Part shown: in pieces, positions 26,882 through 34,432 of the stretch
How the letters are laid out: each line of letters opens with the position of its first letter
How positions within the stretch are numbered: the first letter of the stretch is position 1
Origin: Planctomycetaceae bacterium
GTDB lineage: Bacteria; Planctomycetota; Planctomycetia; Planctomycetales; Planctomycetaceae
DNA: 64,000 nt
NCBI GenBank assembly: GCA_041398825.1
Contig: JAWKTX010000015.1
Location: 75,715-139,714 of the forward strand
Direction: 5' to 3'
Position numbers and translations under genes: made by a program
Notes under the pieces: model-generated
What the model saw: only the letters and a program-made list of their open reading frames with translations
Database searches by the model: none
Told to the model about the DNA's origin: nothing

Positions 26882-27901
26882 ATGAAATCCACCATCCTTG
26901 CGATCGTTGTGTGTTCGGCGATCAGCACGAATGCTTTCGGGCAGTCGACTGACAACGAACTTTTTCGCACCTGGACCGATGTCTTCGGCAATCGCATCAA
27001 GGCCGAGTTCGCAGGTGTTCAGGGTGATCAGGTACTGCTGAAGATCAACGGTCAGCCCGCTCGCCCGTTCCCAAAGACTGGTTTTGTCGCGACGGATCGA
27101 CGATGGATCAAAGCTCATGAAAAGGACGTGATCCCTCAGGATGAACCGCCCGCAACCGGGCAGCCAGGTATGGGCTCCCCGGGAAGCGGATTTCCGGGTA
27201 CCGGTTTTCCCGGCTCTGGATCTTCCGGCTCGAGCGGAATGCCTTCCATGCCGAATGGTCCCGGTATGCCAGGCTTCCCGGGCTCCAGCGGTGGATCGTC
27301 AAGTTCCGGGAATATACCTCCCGGGTTTCCGGGGGCATCAGGTAATAGCGGTCATGATTCGGGAGGTGGTTATTCGTCCGGTGGGTCTGGTGGCTATTCG
27401 TCCGGCGAACACGACGCGGGATCGAGCGGCGGCTACGGAATGGGATCAACCGGGCCCGGCAACATGAATCCGGGTCTTATGAATCCAGGTAACATGAATC
27501 CGGGGTATCAACCTCCCGGATCCTCGTTCTCCGGAGGTGTCGATCCCATGCCCGGCGAGTTCGGCTCTGACGGAGGATTTGGAAGCCACGATCCTTCGGC
27601 AAGCTCAGGGTTTCCATCGGGCAATTCAGGAGGCTTCGCTCCACCGTCGTTTGAGCCTCCTGCTCCCCCACAGATGCCCGACATTCCTCAATTCGAATGG
27701 GTCTTTCAATGCGACAACTGTGGTGCAGAGTTTGATTCCTCCAGCGGTCTCAAACAGGGCGACGCATGTCCGAACTGTTCGGGGTCGCACACCTCGGGGA
27801 CGTCAGTCCGTTCGACCGGGCGTATGATCAGGGGAGTCATTGGGCTGTTCGCGCTGATCGCCTCCGGAATTGGCTGGGCCATTCGAAAAGCAACGACCTG
27901 A
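26882..27901 (+). CDS. SHD1-domain protein with Gly/Pro-rich linker, zinc ribbon and C-terminal membrane helix
   Basis: A 339-residue envelope protein. A signal peptide (about residues 1-20, ending AFGQ) is followed by an SHD1 domain (FRTWTDVFGNRIKAEFAG to RRWI), then about 200 residues rich in G, P and S with repeats such as GFPGTGFPGS and GNMNPG. Near residue 280 there is a zinc ribbon with FQCDNCGAEF and DACPNCSGS (two CxxC pairs), and the protein ends with a membrane helix (GLFALIASGIGWAIR). SHD1 modules are common in planctomycetes and are thought to mediate interactions; the linker and zinc ribbon suggest a surface or envelope scaffold. AGAGG lies upstream of ATG 26882. Function unknown. 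Confidence 0.85.
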   Translation: MKSTILAIVVCSAISTNAFGQSTDNELFRTWTDVFGNRIKAEFAGVQGDQVLLKINGQPARPFPKTGFVATDRRWIKAHEKDVIPQDEPPATGQPGMGSPGSGFPGTGFPGSGSSGSSGMPSMPNGPGMPGFPGSSGGSSSSGNIPPGFPGASGNSGHDSGGGYSSGGSGGYSSGEHDAGSSGGYGMGSTGPGNMNPGLMNPGNMNPGYQPPGSSFSGGVDPMPGEFGSDGGFGSHDPSASSGFPSGNSGGFAPPSFEPPAPPQMPDIPQFEWVFQCDNCGAEFDSSSGLKQGDACPNCSGSHTSGTSVRSTGRMIRGVIGLFALIASGIGWAIRKATT

Positions 27902-27968
27902 CGAGCCTCTGAACAGGTCCGGATTGGTACGCCAGAAGCGAACCTTGTTTCCGGCTGGGTGACGCTGC

Positions 27969-28610
27969 ATGCACGACGAATTCTGGCAGTTGCTGCAAAA
28001 TCAGCCCGGGGTTGGTGTCCTGATTATCGATATCGATGGGTCTGTCGTGTTCTGCAATGAGCAGTCGCGGCAGATTTATTACGGTGGTCAGTTCGATCCC
28101 GTCGGTAAAACCATTGAAGAGATAGAAGGCCCTGAGTTTGCTTCGGAGCGGATGCCGTTGATTCGCGAGGTGATCCGGACTGGTGTTCCCATCCAGATCC
28201 GGCATATTCGGGGTGGCCGTAATACCGAGTCCATGATTTGGCCCATGCGTGAAGTCGAAGGGCAGAAACGCCGAATCATCGCGATCACTCGTCAGGGAAT
28301 TGATGACGTCGAGCCGGGAGTCGCTTACCGTGTCATCGAATCCAGGCTGGTTGACCTTGGGCCACTTGATGTACTGACGCGGCGTGAACTGGAAGTGATG
28401 GCACTGATTGGGCATGGTATCCCCTTCAAAACCATTGCCAGCATGCTGGGAGTTACGCTGCGGACGATAGAACGGTACCGGACCGACATCGCCCGCAAAC
28501 TGCACGTTGCAACTCTTGCCGAAATTGCTTGTCTTGTTCAGGCGGCAGGCCTGGAAAGCACCGACGCCTCGCTAACCCGGATTCGTCGCTGGCAGGGCAA
28601 CACAGACTGA
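27969..28610 (+). CDS. PAS-LuxR-type transcriptional regulator
   Basis: A 213-residue protein with an N-terminal PAS-like sensor domain (residues about 8-110; GVGVLIIDIDGSVVFCNEQS is typical) and a C-terminal LuxR/NarL-type helix-turn-helix (about 140-205: LTRRELEVMALIGHG, then TIERYRTDIARKL). It lacks a receiver domain, so it is probably controlled by ligand or redox binding to PAS rather than phosphorylation. The ligand is unknown. It is followed 176 bases later by a second protein of the same architecture, and a sulfatase gene lies convergent beyond that. Confidence 0.85.
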   Translation: MHDEFWQLLQNQPGVGVLIIDIDGSVVFCNEQSRQIYYGGQFDPVGKTIEEIEGPEFASERMPLIREVIRTGVPIQIRHIRGGRNTESMIWPMREVEGQKRRIIAITRQGIDDVEPGVAYRVIESRLVDLGPLDVLTRRELEVMALIGHGIPFKTIASMLGVTLRTIERYRTDIARKLHVATLAEIACLVQAAGLESTDASLTRIRRWQGNTD

Positions 28611-28786
28611 CGTTTGATGTTTCCGGGGCACACCCGTCGGAAACCCGTCGTACGCTTTTGTGTCAGGCTGACTACTATTGCGCGCCAGGCATCAGTAGTC
28701 GTTGTCCCCGGCCAGGCGAGCTCCAATGGCCGCTGCTGATCTATCTGTGCAATTCATCAAGATTAAGATTTCAGCGAGGTGATTCG

Positions 28787-29443
28787 ATGTCCGTAATAGA
28801 AAGGGAAACGGAAAAGAAGAACCCCATCCGTCGTTGTCAGAAGCGAGATGCAGGTGCCATTGGAATGCAGATCATGCAGCAGTGGCGTCAAACGGTGATT
28901 GTTCTTGATGCACATGGCCGCATTGCACGAATGTGCAGCCCATCTGAAATCGCTGGTCAGTGGATACGTGCGTTGTGTCCGGGAGCAGCGATTATCTCAA
29001 TACTGCCAGTCGAAGAACAAACGCGTTTCGCGACGTTCTTCAATTGCTGCCGCAATTCATCGGATCCGCAGGACTGCACAATTGGGATTCCTGACGCAAC
29101 GCTTCCCTGCAATAGACAGTTTCTTCAGTTGAGCCTGGCAAAGGTCAATGACGAAGTTTGGATGTTGGTGCGGGATATCACTGCCGAACAGAAACTGCAC
29201 TCCGAAATCTGCCATGCCCGGAATGCTCGGGAACAACTGAAAACACTGACGGAACGCGAGACAAGCGTCGTGCAGATGCTGGTCAACGGGGCATCCAATA
29301 AGATGATGGCACGCGAACTGAAGATCAGCATCAAGACCATTGAAAAACACCGTGGCAGTGCCATGAAGAAACTACGGGCTCGATGCATAACGGACGCTGT
29401 CAGAATCTGGCTGACAGCGAACGCACCTGCCATTCAAACATAA
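28787..29443 (+). CDS. Second PAS-like LuxR-type transcriptional regulator
   Basis: A 218-residue protein of the same layout as its upstream neighbour, with a PAS-like N-terminal half (WRQTVIVLDAHGRIARMCSP) and a C-terminal LuxR helix-turn-helix (LTERETSVVQMLVNGASNKM, then KTIEKHRGSAMKKL). The N-terminal sensory half is much diverged and cysteine-rich (CCRN, CNRQ), so a different signal is likely. The GAGGTG just before ATG 28787 supports this start although the frame is open to 28529. It probably arose by duplication of the upstream gene. Repeat copy C begins 52 bases after its stop. Confidence 0.82.
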   Translation: MSVIERETEKKNPIRRCQKRDAGAIGMQIMQQWRQTVIVLDAHGRIARMCSPSEIAGQWIRALCPGAAIISILPVEEQTRFATFFNCCRNSSDPQDCTIGIPDATLPCNRQFLQLSLAKVNDEVWMLVRDITAEQKLHSEICHARNAREQLKTLTERETSVVQMLVNGASNKMMARELKISIKTIEKHRGSAMKKLRARCITDAVRIWLTANAPAIQT

Positions 29444-29495
29444 ACGGGTGAACTGAATTTCTGCAGTCCACCCATTAGCTATCCGTTGAAGAAAG

Positions 29496-29592
29496 CTATC
29501 CGCTGAAAAACCGGGACAGGCACGCTGAACGACTGGAAACCGTCCTGTTTTAAGGTCTCCTGATCGAGCCAGTCCCGTTTTCAACAGGCCGC
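29496..29592 (+). repeat. Dispersed palindromic repeat, copy C
   Basis: Matches copies A and B (CTGAAAAACCGGGACAGG on the left; CGAGCCAGTCCCGTTTTCAA on the right) and lies between the second LuxR regulator and the convergent sulfatase. The left edge is preceded by a partial duplication (AGCTATCCGTTGAAGAA then AGCTATCCGCTGAAAAA). Confidence 0.82.
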
Positions 29593-29621
29593 CAGCAGTT
29601 GTGCCCTGCCCGCGGGACCGC

Positions 29622-31160
29622 TTAAGGATCCGTCAGATTCGGAGACCAAAGTCCATCTCGCAGCGGCGGAGTTTCTCCGGATTCGGGGAAGGTTGACCGA
29701 GTGGCTTCGCGAACTCTTTCAGAAAGCTCTTTCACCGTACCTGCCATTTCGGGGCGACTGGCCAGGTTTGTCAGTTCTCGCGGGTCCGCATCGTGATCGT
29801 ACAACTCTCGCCCCTGAGCACCTTCGCCCCATTCCGTGTATCGCCATCGTCTGGTTCGAAGGCTGTACCCAAAGAATGGCGGATTAGACTTATTGCCGGG
29901 CTGTCCCCCGCGCCGAACCTGCGTGATCGCCCATCCGCGGCCGGCTTCGGTTGAGTCCTTCAGCATAGGAACAAGACTCTGCCCCTGAATATTTTCGGGC
30001 GTCGGGACCTGACAGAGTTCTGCCAGTGTCGGAAATACGTCGATATGGGAGACGGGAGCTTCAACAACACCTCCAGGTGTACCCACACCAGGAGCGACAA
30101 TCAGCATGGGTACTCGTGAGCTTTCTTCAAACAAACTCATCTTCTGCCAAAGACCATGCTCTCCCATGTGATAGCCATGATCACTGGTAAAGACAATTAC
30201 CGTATTGTCGGCCAGGCCGTTGCGTTCCAGTGCACCCACGACTCTCCCAACCTGAGCATCCATGAAACTGATACTCGCATAGTAGGCCTGTACGCACTTG
30301 CGTCGCAGATCATCGGTCAGCTTGTCCTGCTCCTTTTTGTAGCTCGCAAGTCCCGCAGGTGGGATATCGGCCTGGTCTTCTTCCACACCGGTAACGACAG
30401 GCATTTCGTTCTCCGGGTAGTACCCGAAATACGGAACTTCGGGTGCCACATAGGGTGTGTGGGGTCTGAAGAAACCAACGGCAAGAAAGAAAGGGCGCGT
30501 CTGATCCTTTCCACAACGATCCAGAACCCATTCCGCGTCCTTCGCCATGATGGCGTCTGTATGAAATTCGTCGCTTTTGGGCGACGCATACCAACTAAGA
30601 GTTCCGCCCCACCGACCTTCCGTCAAAGTAAAGATCTTTGGATGTTCCTCAAGTCGGTCCACACCTGCCGGATTAATCTCCATTTCCCAGCTGCCGGGAT
30701 CATCGTGCCCATTCGTGCCAACGGACAGCGGTACGTTGTAGTGATACAACTTGCCGATTCGCGTGGCAAAATACCCAGCCAATCGAAACGCCTGGGGCAT
30801 GCTTTGCTGGGACGGGATCGTCTGTCGAAAGATCTGAGCATTGTTCAGGATACCCGTCGAGTTGGGATACAGCCCGGTCAGCAGCGAATTTCGACTGGGA
30901 CCACATAAAGGATAGGAACAATACGCGCGCTGAAAAAGAACTCCTCGGGCCGCGAGACGGTCAATATTCGGGGTTCTGGCTCGAGGATCGCCATAGCATC
31001 CCAGGAAGTTGTTGAGGTCATCAGAGATCAAAAACAACACATTGGGGCGATTGAAAGTCCGAGCGTTCTGCGTTTCTGCAGCAGAACAGACAGAGATGAA
31101 CGACAAGGCCATACTCCAGAGCAGAGCAGGCAGGACCAACCTACCGATGTTGGCTTTCAT
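29622..31160 (-). CDS. Exported sulfatase, iduronate-2-sulfatase-like
   Basis: A 512-residue type I sulfatase with a signal peptide (about residues 1-27, ending CSAAE). The formylglycine site is CGPSR at 86-90 (Cys86 converted to formylglycine by the sulfatase-modifying enzyme), and metal ligands Asp47-Asp48 lie in VLFLISDDLN. Further motifs are GKLYHYN, FFLAVGFFRPHTPY and TSDHGYHMGEHG. The enzyme hydrolyses sulfate esters, probably on polysaccharides in the periplasm; the closest group is iduronate-2-sulfatase-like. It is convergent with the second LuxR gene and divergent from the alpha/beta hydrolase at 31361. The start is supported by the signal peptide. Confidence 0.94.
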   Translation of the reverse strand: MKANIGRLVLPALLWSMALSFISVCSAAETQNARTFNRPNVLFLISDDLNNFLGCYGDPRARTPNIDRLAARGVLFQRAYCSYPLCGPSRNSLLTGLYPNSTGILNNAQIFRQTIPSQQSMPQAFRLAGYFATRIGKLYHYNVPLSVGTNGHDDPGSWEMEINPAGVDRLEEHPKIFTLTEGRWGGTLSWYASPKSDEFHTDAIMAKDAEWVLDRCGKDQTRPFFLAVGFFRPHTPYVAPEVPYFGYYPENEMPVVTGVEEDQADIPPAGLASYKKEQDKLTDDLRRKCVQAYYASISFMDAQVGRVVGALERNGLADNTVIVFTSDHGYHMGEHGLWQKMSLFEESSRVPMLIVAPGVGTPGGVVEAPVSHIDVFPTLAELCQVPTPENIQGQSLVPMLKDSTEAGRGWAITQVRRGGQPGNKSNPPFFGYSLRTRRWRYTEWGEGAQGRELYDHDADPRELTNLASRPEMAGTVKELSERVREATRSTFPESGETPPLRDGLWSPNLTDP

Positions 31161-31360
31161 GAAATTGTGCCTCCGGGATTCTCAAGGTTCAGCAGGTCTT
31201 TGCCCGCCTCTGATAGTTCCAGACGGGATCAACATGCGCAACAATTCGGCATGATCTTTCGAATGGTGTAGCAGCTTCAAATCGTCCAGGCAATTCGCCG
31301 GGGCATTGCACACCCTGATCCTGGAACCCTATTCAACAACAAACATGGCGAGGAATTCAA

Positions 31361-32398
31361 ATGAAACCAGTTGTCTGCTGCCTGGCTGTCCTGGGAGCGA
31401 TATTAACCGGAACTGTGAGCAATGCGTTCGAAGAGTCCCCACAGCGCTTTGAATTCACTGCCAGAGCGAGTGAAATTGACACACGCACTCAGTCCCATCA
31501 GGAAATCAACTTTCTGTTAGAGAAAGATGGCAAGCCGCAGGACCTTCAGCACGCTGTTGTTGATACCAGAGTTCCTTCGCAGGGAAAACTCGTGATTTGG
31601 ATGATGGGGCATAGTAAACCTCTGTTCGATCGTGTGTCCGGCTACGGACTGCATGCCATTCGAGTTCATTATGCTAATGGCTGGTTTGGCCAGTTTGGCC
31701 GGGAACCGGCCCCGGCGGATGAATTTTTCCTGGGCAAGATTCGCCTCGAAGCCGCCACGGGAGAAGACTTCAGCGAAGTGGTCAGCATTCCCAAACCAGA
31801 TGGCATGATGGAACGAGCTTTCCAGTTTGTCCGCTGGCTGGATGACAAGAACCCGGAAGGAAAATGGGGGCAGTTCCTTAACGATACCGGGGATGGTTTG
31901 CGATGGGATCGAGTGATCATGGCAGGAAGCTCGCACGGTTCCACAACATCCGCGCGTTTCGCCAAGCACCAGAAAGTAGACCGAGTCGTAATGTTCTGCG
32001 GACCTCGAGACCAATATGAAAGCTGGCAGGGGCTTCCTTCAGCGACCCCAAAGAATCGATTCTTTGCGTTTACGCATGTTCTGGATACCGGGTGGAGCGG
32101 TGATCATTATTGCCGCAGCTGGCAACTCCTGGGACTCAACGAATTTGGCCCGATTGTCAACGTCGACAAGACGTCGCCACCTTTCATGAATTCACGCAGC
32201 CTGATAACAGATGCGGACGTCAGCGGTGATACTCGCCGCGCACACAGTTCCGTTGTCCCGGGTGGTGCGGCCGTGAAGAATACAGCCGGCGAATTCGTCC
32301 ACGAAGCGGTCTGGCACTACCTGTTCAACCATCCTGTGGATCAAACCGGCGATCCGACGGCTGCAGATCCTGATTGCCGGATGAACCTCCGAAAATAA
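31361..32398 (+). CDS. Secreted alpha/beta hydrolase (BPSS1187-like)
   Basis: A 345-residue exported protein with a signal peptide (about residues 1-22, ending SNAF). The nucleophile elbow is intact: GSSHGS with Ser191 as the probable nucleophile, after VIMAG. Upstream LVIWMMGHSKPLF gives the oxyanion-type strand and C-terminal SGDTRRAHSSVVPGGA could supply the histidine. The closest family memory is the BPSS1187-like alpha/beta hydrolases; substrate unknown, perhaps an ester. GAGGAA precedes ATG 31361. It is divergent from the sulfatase with a 200-base shared promoter region, so joint regulation is plausible. Confidence 0.8.
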   Translation: MKPVVCCLAVLGAILTGTVSNAFEESPQRFEFTARASEIDTRTQSHQEINFLLEKDGKPQDLQHAVVDTRVPSQGKLVIWMMGHSKPLFDRVSGYGLHAIRVHYANGWFGQFGREPAPADEFFLGKIRLEAATGEDFSEVVSIPKPDGMMERAFQFVRWLDDKNPEGKWGQFLNDTGDGLRWDRVIMAGSSHGSTTSARFAKHQKVDRVVMFCGPRDQYESWQGLPSATPKNRFFAFTHVLDTGWSGDHYCRSWQLLGLNEFGPIVNVDKTSPPFMNSRSLITDADVSGDTRRAHSSVVPGGAAVKNTAGEFVHEAVWHYLFNHPVDQTGDPTAADPDCRMNLRK

Positions 32399-32510
32399 AG
32401 TCTGCACTGGCGAATCGCCAGGCTCCGTCACACTCTTGCCCAAATAGCGAATCCCGACATATCACAGCCACCGATACCTGACAGAAATCAGACAGACCTG
32501 ATGCAGCGCA

Positions 32511-32561
32511 AAGAAAAACACGGCACACAGTTTTCCTTGACGGGGATTGCTGTGTGCCGTG
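32511..32561 (-). terminator. Strong Rho-independent terminator read on the minus strand
   Basis: CACGGCACACAG (32519-32530) pairs perfectly over 12 bp with CTGTGTGCCGTG (32550-32561). On the minus strand the stem is followed by TTTTTCTTT, a strong U-tract. The nearest complete minus-strand genes upstream are the pilin-like pair at 33225-33895, so it would end their transcript 660 bases after the stop. In the plus direction the tail is only CTTTCC. Confidence 0.85.
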
Positions 32562-32663
32562 CTTTCCGAAACAGGAGATCACAGGTGTTTCGGGGGTTTG
32601 AGCGGTGTTCAGTTCAGAGTAGGGTTCCGGGGGCACTCTGATCAACTGAACGATGATGTCACG

Positions 32664-32764
32664 AACAGCCTGTTGAAAAACGGGACTGGCTCGAACGGGA
32701 GACCTGAAAACACGATGGTTTCCAGTCGTCCTGCGTGCCTGTCCCCGTTTTTTAAGGGACAGCT
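32664..32764 (-). repeat. Dispersed palindromic repeat, copy D (inverted)
   Basis: The reverse-complement orientation of copies A-C. Right-hand end: CCTGTCCCCGTTTTTTAAGG; left-hand end: CAGCCTGTTGAAAAACGGGA. It starts 8 bases after the stop of a minus-strand frame remnant. Confidence 0.82.
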
Positions 32765-32771
32765 CAGGTAA

Positions 32772-32888
32772 CTAACGGACTTTGTTCGACAGAACTATGT
32801 TGTCGATCGCGGAGACATCAGATCCAGGATTTCCATTCAGAAAATCGCAGATCTCATAGCTCTCGATCAAGCTTTCGGAGAGAAGTCG
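32772..32888 (-). pseudogene. Possible C-terminal remnant of a secreted protein
   Basis: A 38-codon open stretch with no start codon, preceded in frame by a stop. The last part reads YEICDFLNGNPGSDVSAIDN then IVLSNKVR, which looks like the end of an extracellular beta-sandwich domain. Codon use and composition look protein-like. Too short for certainty; I infer a decayed gene. Confidence 0.35.
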
Positions 32889-32924
32889 TCAACGGGGCCC
32901 ATTCAACGGGCCCCCGTGACGTCA

Positions 32925-33226
32925 CTGAACATCCAGTTCATCTTCTTCCTGCAAGCGACCAACGGAAGCGTCTGTGCTTTTCCGAACGGTAGCTCGAATC
33001 CGGGTCAAGGCCGAAGCCCTTGTTCTGAACATCCTGTTCATCTTCATTCCTGCAAGCGACCAACGGAAGCGTCAAAGCTTATCCGAGCGGTAGCTCGAAT
33101 CCGGTTCAAGGGCGAAGCCCTTGTTCTGAACATCCTGTTCATCTTCATTCCTGCAAGCGACCAACGGAAGCGTCAGTGCTTATCCGAGCGATAGCTCGAA
33201 TCCGGGTTAAGGGCGGAGCCCTTGTT
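32925..33226 (-). repeat. Three tandem copies of a 100-101-bp hairpin-rich unit
   Basis: Units start at 32925, 33025 and 33126 and each begins with CTGAACATCC and ends with AGCCCTTGTT. Each contains three potential hairpins: GAACA-TCC-TGTTC, CGAGC-GGTA-GCTCG and AAGGGC-GAA-GCCCTT; changes in units 2 and 3 fall mainly in loops. The 33226 end reaches the stop codon of the pilin-like gene, so the array is its immediate 3' region. The spacing and absence of short spacers exclude CRISPR. Confidence 0.9.
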
Positions 33227-33545
33227 AGTAGGTGTGGCTGTATGTTTTTTCGCCGCGAGCCCCACTGTTGCACGTCAGATCCATCTGGCTGTCGCATTCG
33301 TCGCTGAAGTCAAGGAACGTGCTCCCAACCACTTCACCTTTACGACCACTCGCAAGAGTGAAGTAATACGTCTGATTGATTCCGCCGATCGCCGAACCAA
33401 CGTCTTCCAGTTCTTCATTCACTCCATAAGACAATTCGGTCAGGCCAACGATCATCCCAAGCACAAGGATCGTGCCAACCAGGACCAGTTCGGCAGAGAC
33501 GACAAAGCCGTGTTCGTCGTGCGATAGTTTGTTCAACAAGTTCAT
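33225..33545 (-). CDS. Small pilin-like protein, downstream twin
   Basis: A 106-residue protein of Flp-pilin-like layout: a short leader, then HGFVVSAELVLVGTILVLGM as a probable prepilin cleavage site (after Gly) and membrane/assembly helix, followed by a helical region with ELEDVGSAIGG and a short beta-like tail. The tail carries two or three cysteines (DECD and TCNSG). In classical Flp pilins Glu is at +5 after the cleavage Gly; here it would be +6. It is very similar to the upstream twin, with most differences in the leader and the C-terminus. No other pilus genes are in the window. Small proteins of this type are common in planctomycetes; assembly into fibres is inferred. Confidence 0.75.
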   Translation of the reverse strand: MNLLNKLSHDEHGFVVSAELVLVGTILVLGMIVGLTELSYGVNEELEDVGSAIGGINQTYYFTLASGRKGEVVGSTFLDFSDECDSQMDLTCNSGARGEKTYSHTY

Positions 33546-33583
33546 CTTCGGACTCCGGTTTCTAAAATACTCTGGTGTGAAAA

Positions 33584-33895
33584 TCAGTACGATTGAACTT
33601 CACGCTGACCAACTGAGTTGCAGTTGATGTCGCATGCGTTGTCACATTCGTCTTCGAAGTCAAGGAATGTGCTGCCAACAGCTTCACCTTTGCGACCGCT
33701 CGCAAGCGTGTAGTAGTAAGTCTGGTTGATACCGCCGATCGCCGAACCAACGTCTTCAAGTTCCTGGTTCACATTGAAACTCAGTTCTGTCAGGCCAACG
33801 ATCATCCCAAGGACAAGGATCGTTCCAACCAAAACCAGTTCAGCAGAGACCACGAAACCGTTGTTGTCGTTCTTCAAAGCATTCAGCAAGTTCAT
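33584..33895 (-). CDS. Small pilin-like protein, upstream twin
   Basis: A 103-residue paralogue of the gene 38 bases downstream. It shares the same core helix (GFVVSAELVLVGTILVLGM) and the NQELEDVGSAIGG segment, but has a different leader and a tail with extra cysteines (DECDNACDINCN). AGGAGA at good spacing precedes ATG 33895. The pair looks like a tandem duplication transcribed as one unit. The upstream region contains two palindromes (33978 and 34045) that could be operators. Confidence 0.75.
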   Translation of the reverse strand: MNLLNALKNDNNGFVVSAELVLVGTILVLGMIVGLTELSFNVNQELEDVGSAIGGINQTYYYTLASGRKGEAVGSTFLDFEDECDNACDINCNSVGQREVQSY

Positions 33896-33977
33896 GTCGA
33901 GTTCTCCTGTATCGGTCTGGACTCTTCAGTCCGGCGACGACCTGATTGTTTCGGGATCAGGAAGTCAGATGGTGGCC

Positions 33978-33994
33978 ACCGTCACGGTGACGGT
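33978..33994. promoter_or_regulatory. Perfect 8+1+8 palindrome
   Basis: ACCGTCAC-G-GTGACGGT, 83 bases before the first pilin-like start codon. An operator for an unidentified dimeric regulator is possible. Confidence 0.45.
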
Positions 33995-34044
33995 TGGCTC
34001 ATGCCTCATCTGTAAAGCAGACGGAATGCCAAAGTGCCAATCGC

Positions 34045-34059
34045 TTTACAAAATGTAAA
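34045..34059. promoter_or_regulatory. Perfect 6+3+6 palindrome
   Basis: TTTACA-AAA-TGTAAA, 150 bases before the first pilin-like start codon. AT-rich; may be an operator or part of an upstream promoter region. Confidence 0.4.
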
Positions 34060-34432
34060 CCCACGCCTCACCTTGCGAGACGCAAGCACATACCCACAAT
34101 GCACTTGCGAAGATTCCAGAAAACTCAACACCCTGAACACCAGCTGTTCAGCCCGTTCAAAGCCATGATGCCCCGACGCAACACCACTTCCGGAAGAACT
34201 CCCGCACAAAGCAGTTAAACTCAGGTGCAAAAACACGTTAGGGAAAAAGCAACACCCGGCAGCATCTGATGCGAAAAGGCGACAGGATTCTGTCGCGTCC
34301 CGTGCAGATAGCGCGCACGGCCATTTCCGGCTGCGGCAGGCAATTCCCGGCCGTGAACAGGAGTGAGAGACGGGGCGATTGAGAGAAGCTGCCAGAATCA
34401 ACGGAATCAGGCTGGCAAACTTTGCAGCGAGT

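Larger units (their letters stand above)
33896..34432. other. Promoter region and spacer upstream of the pilin-like pair
   Basis: About 540 bases between the pilin pair and the end of the DUF1501 gene. It contains palindromes at 33978-33994 and 34045-34059 and a GCGACAG-gatt-CTGTCGC hairpin at 34279-34296 which may help end the DUF1501 transcript. No gene seen. Confidence 0.55.

Noticed and set aside
32925..33226. CRISPR array
   Set aside because: Only three units of 100 bp, nearly identical throughout with no variable spacers, and no cas genes nearby.
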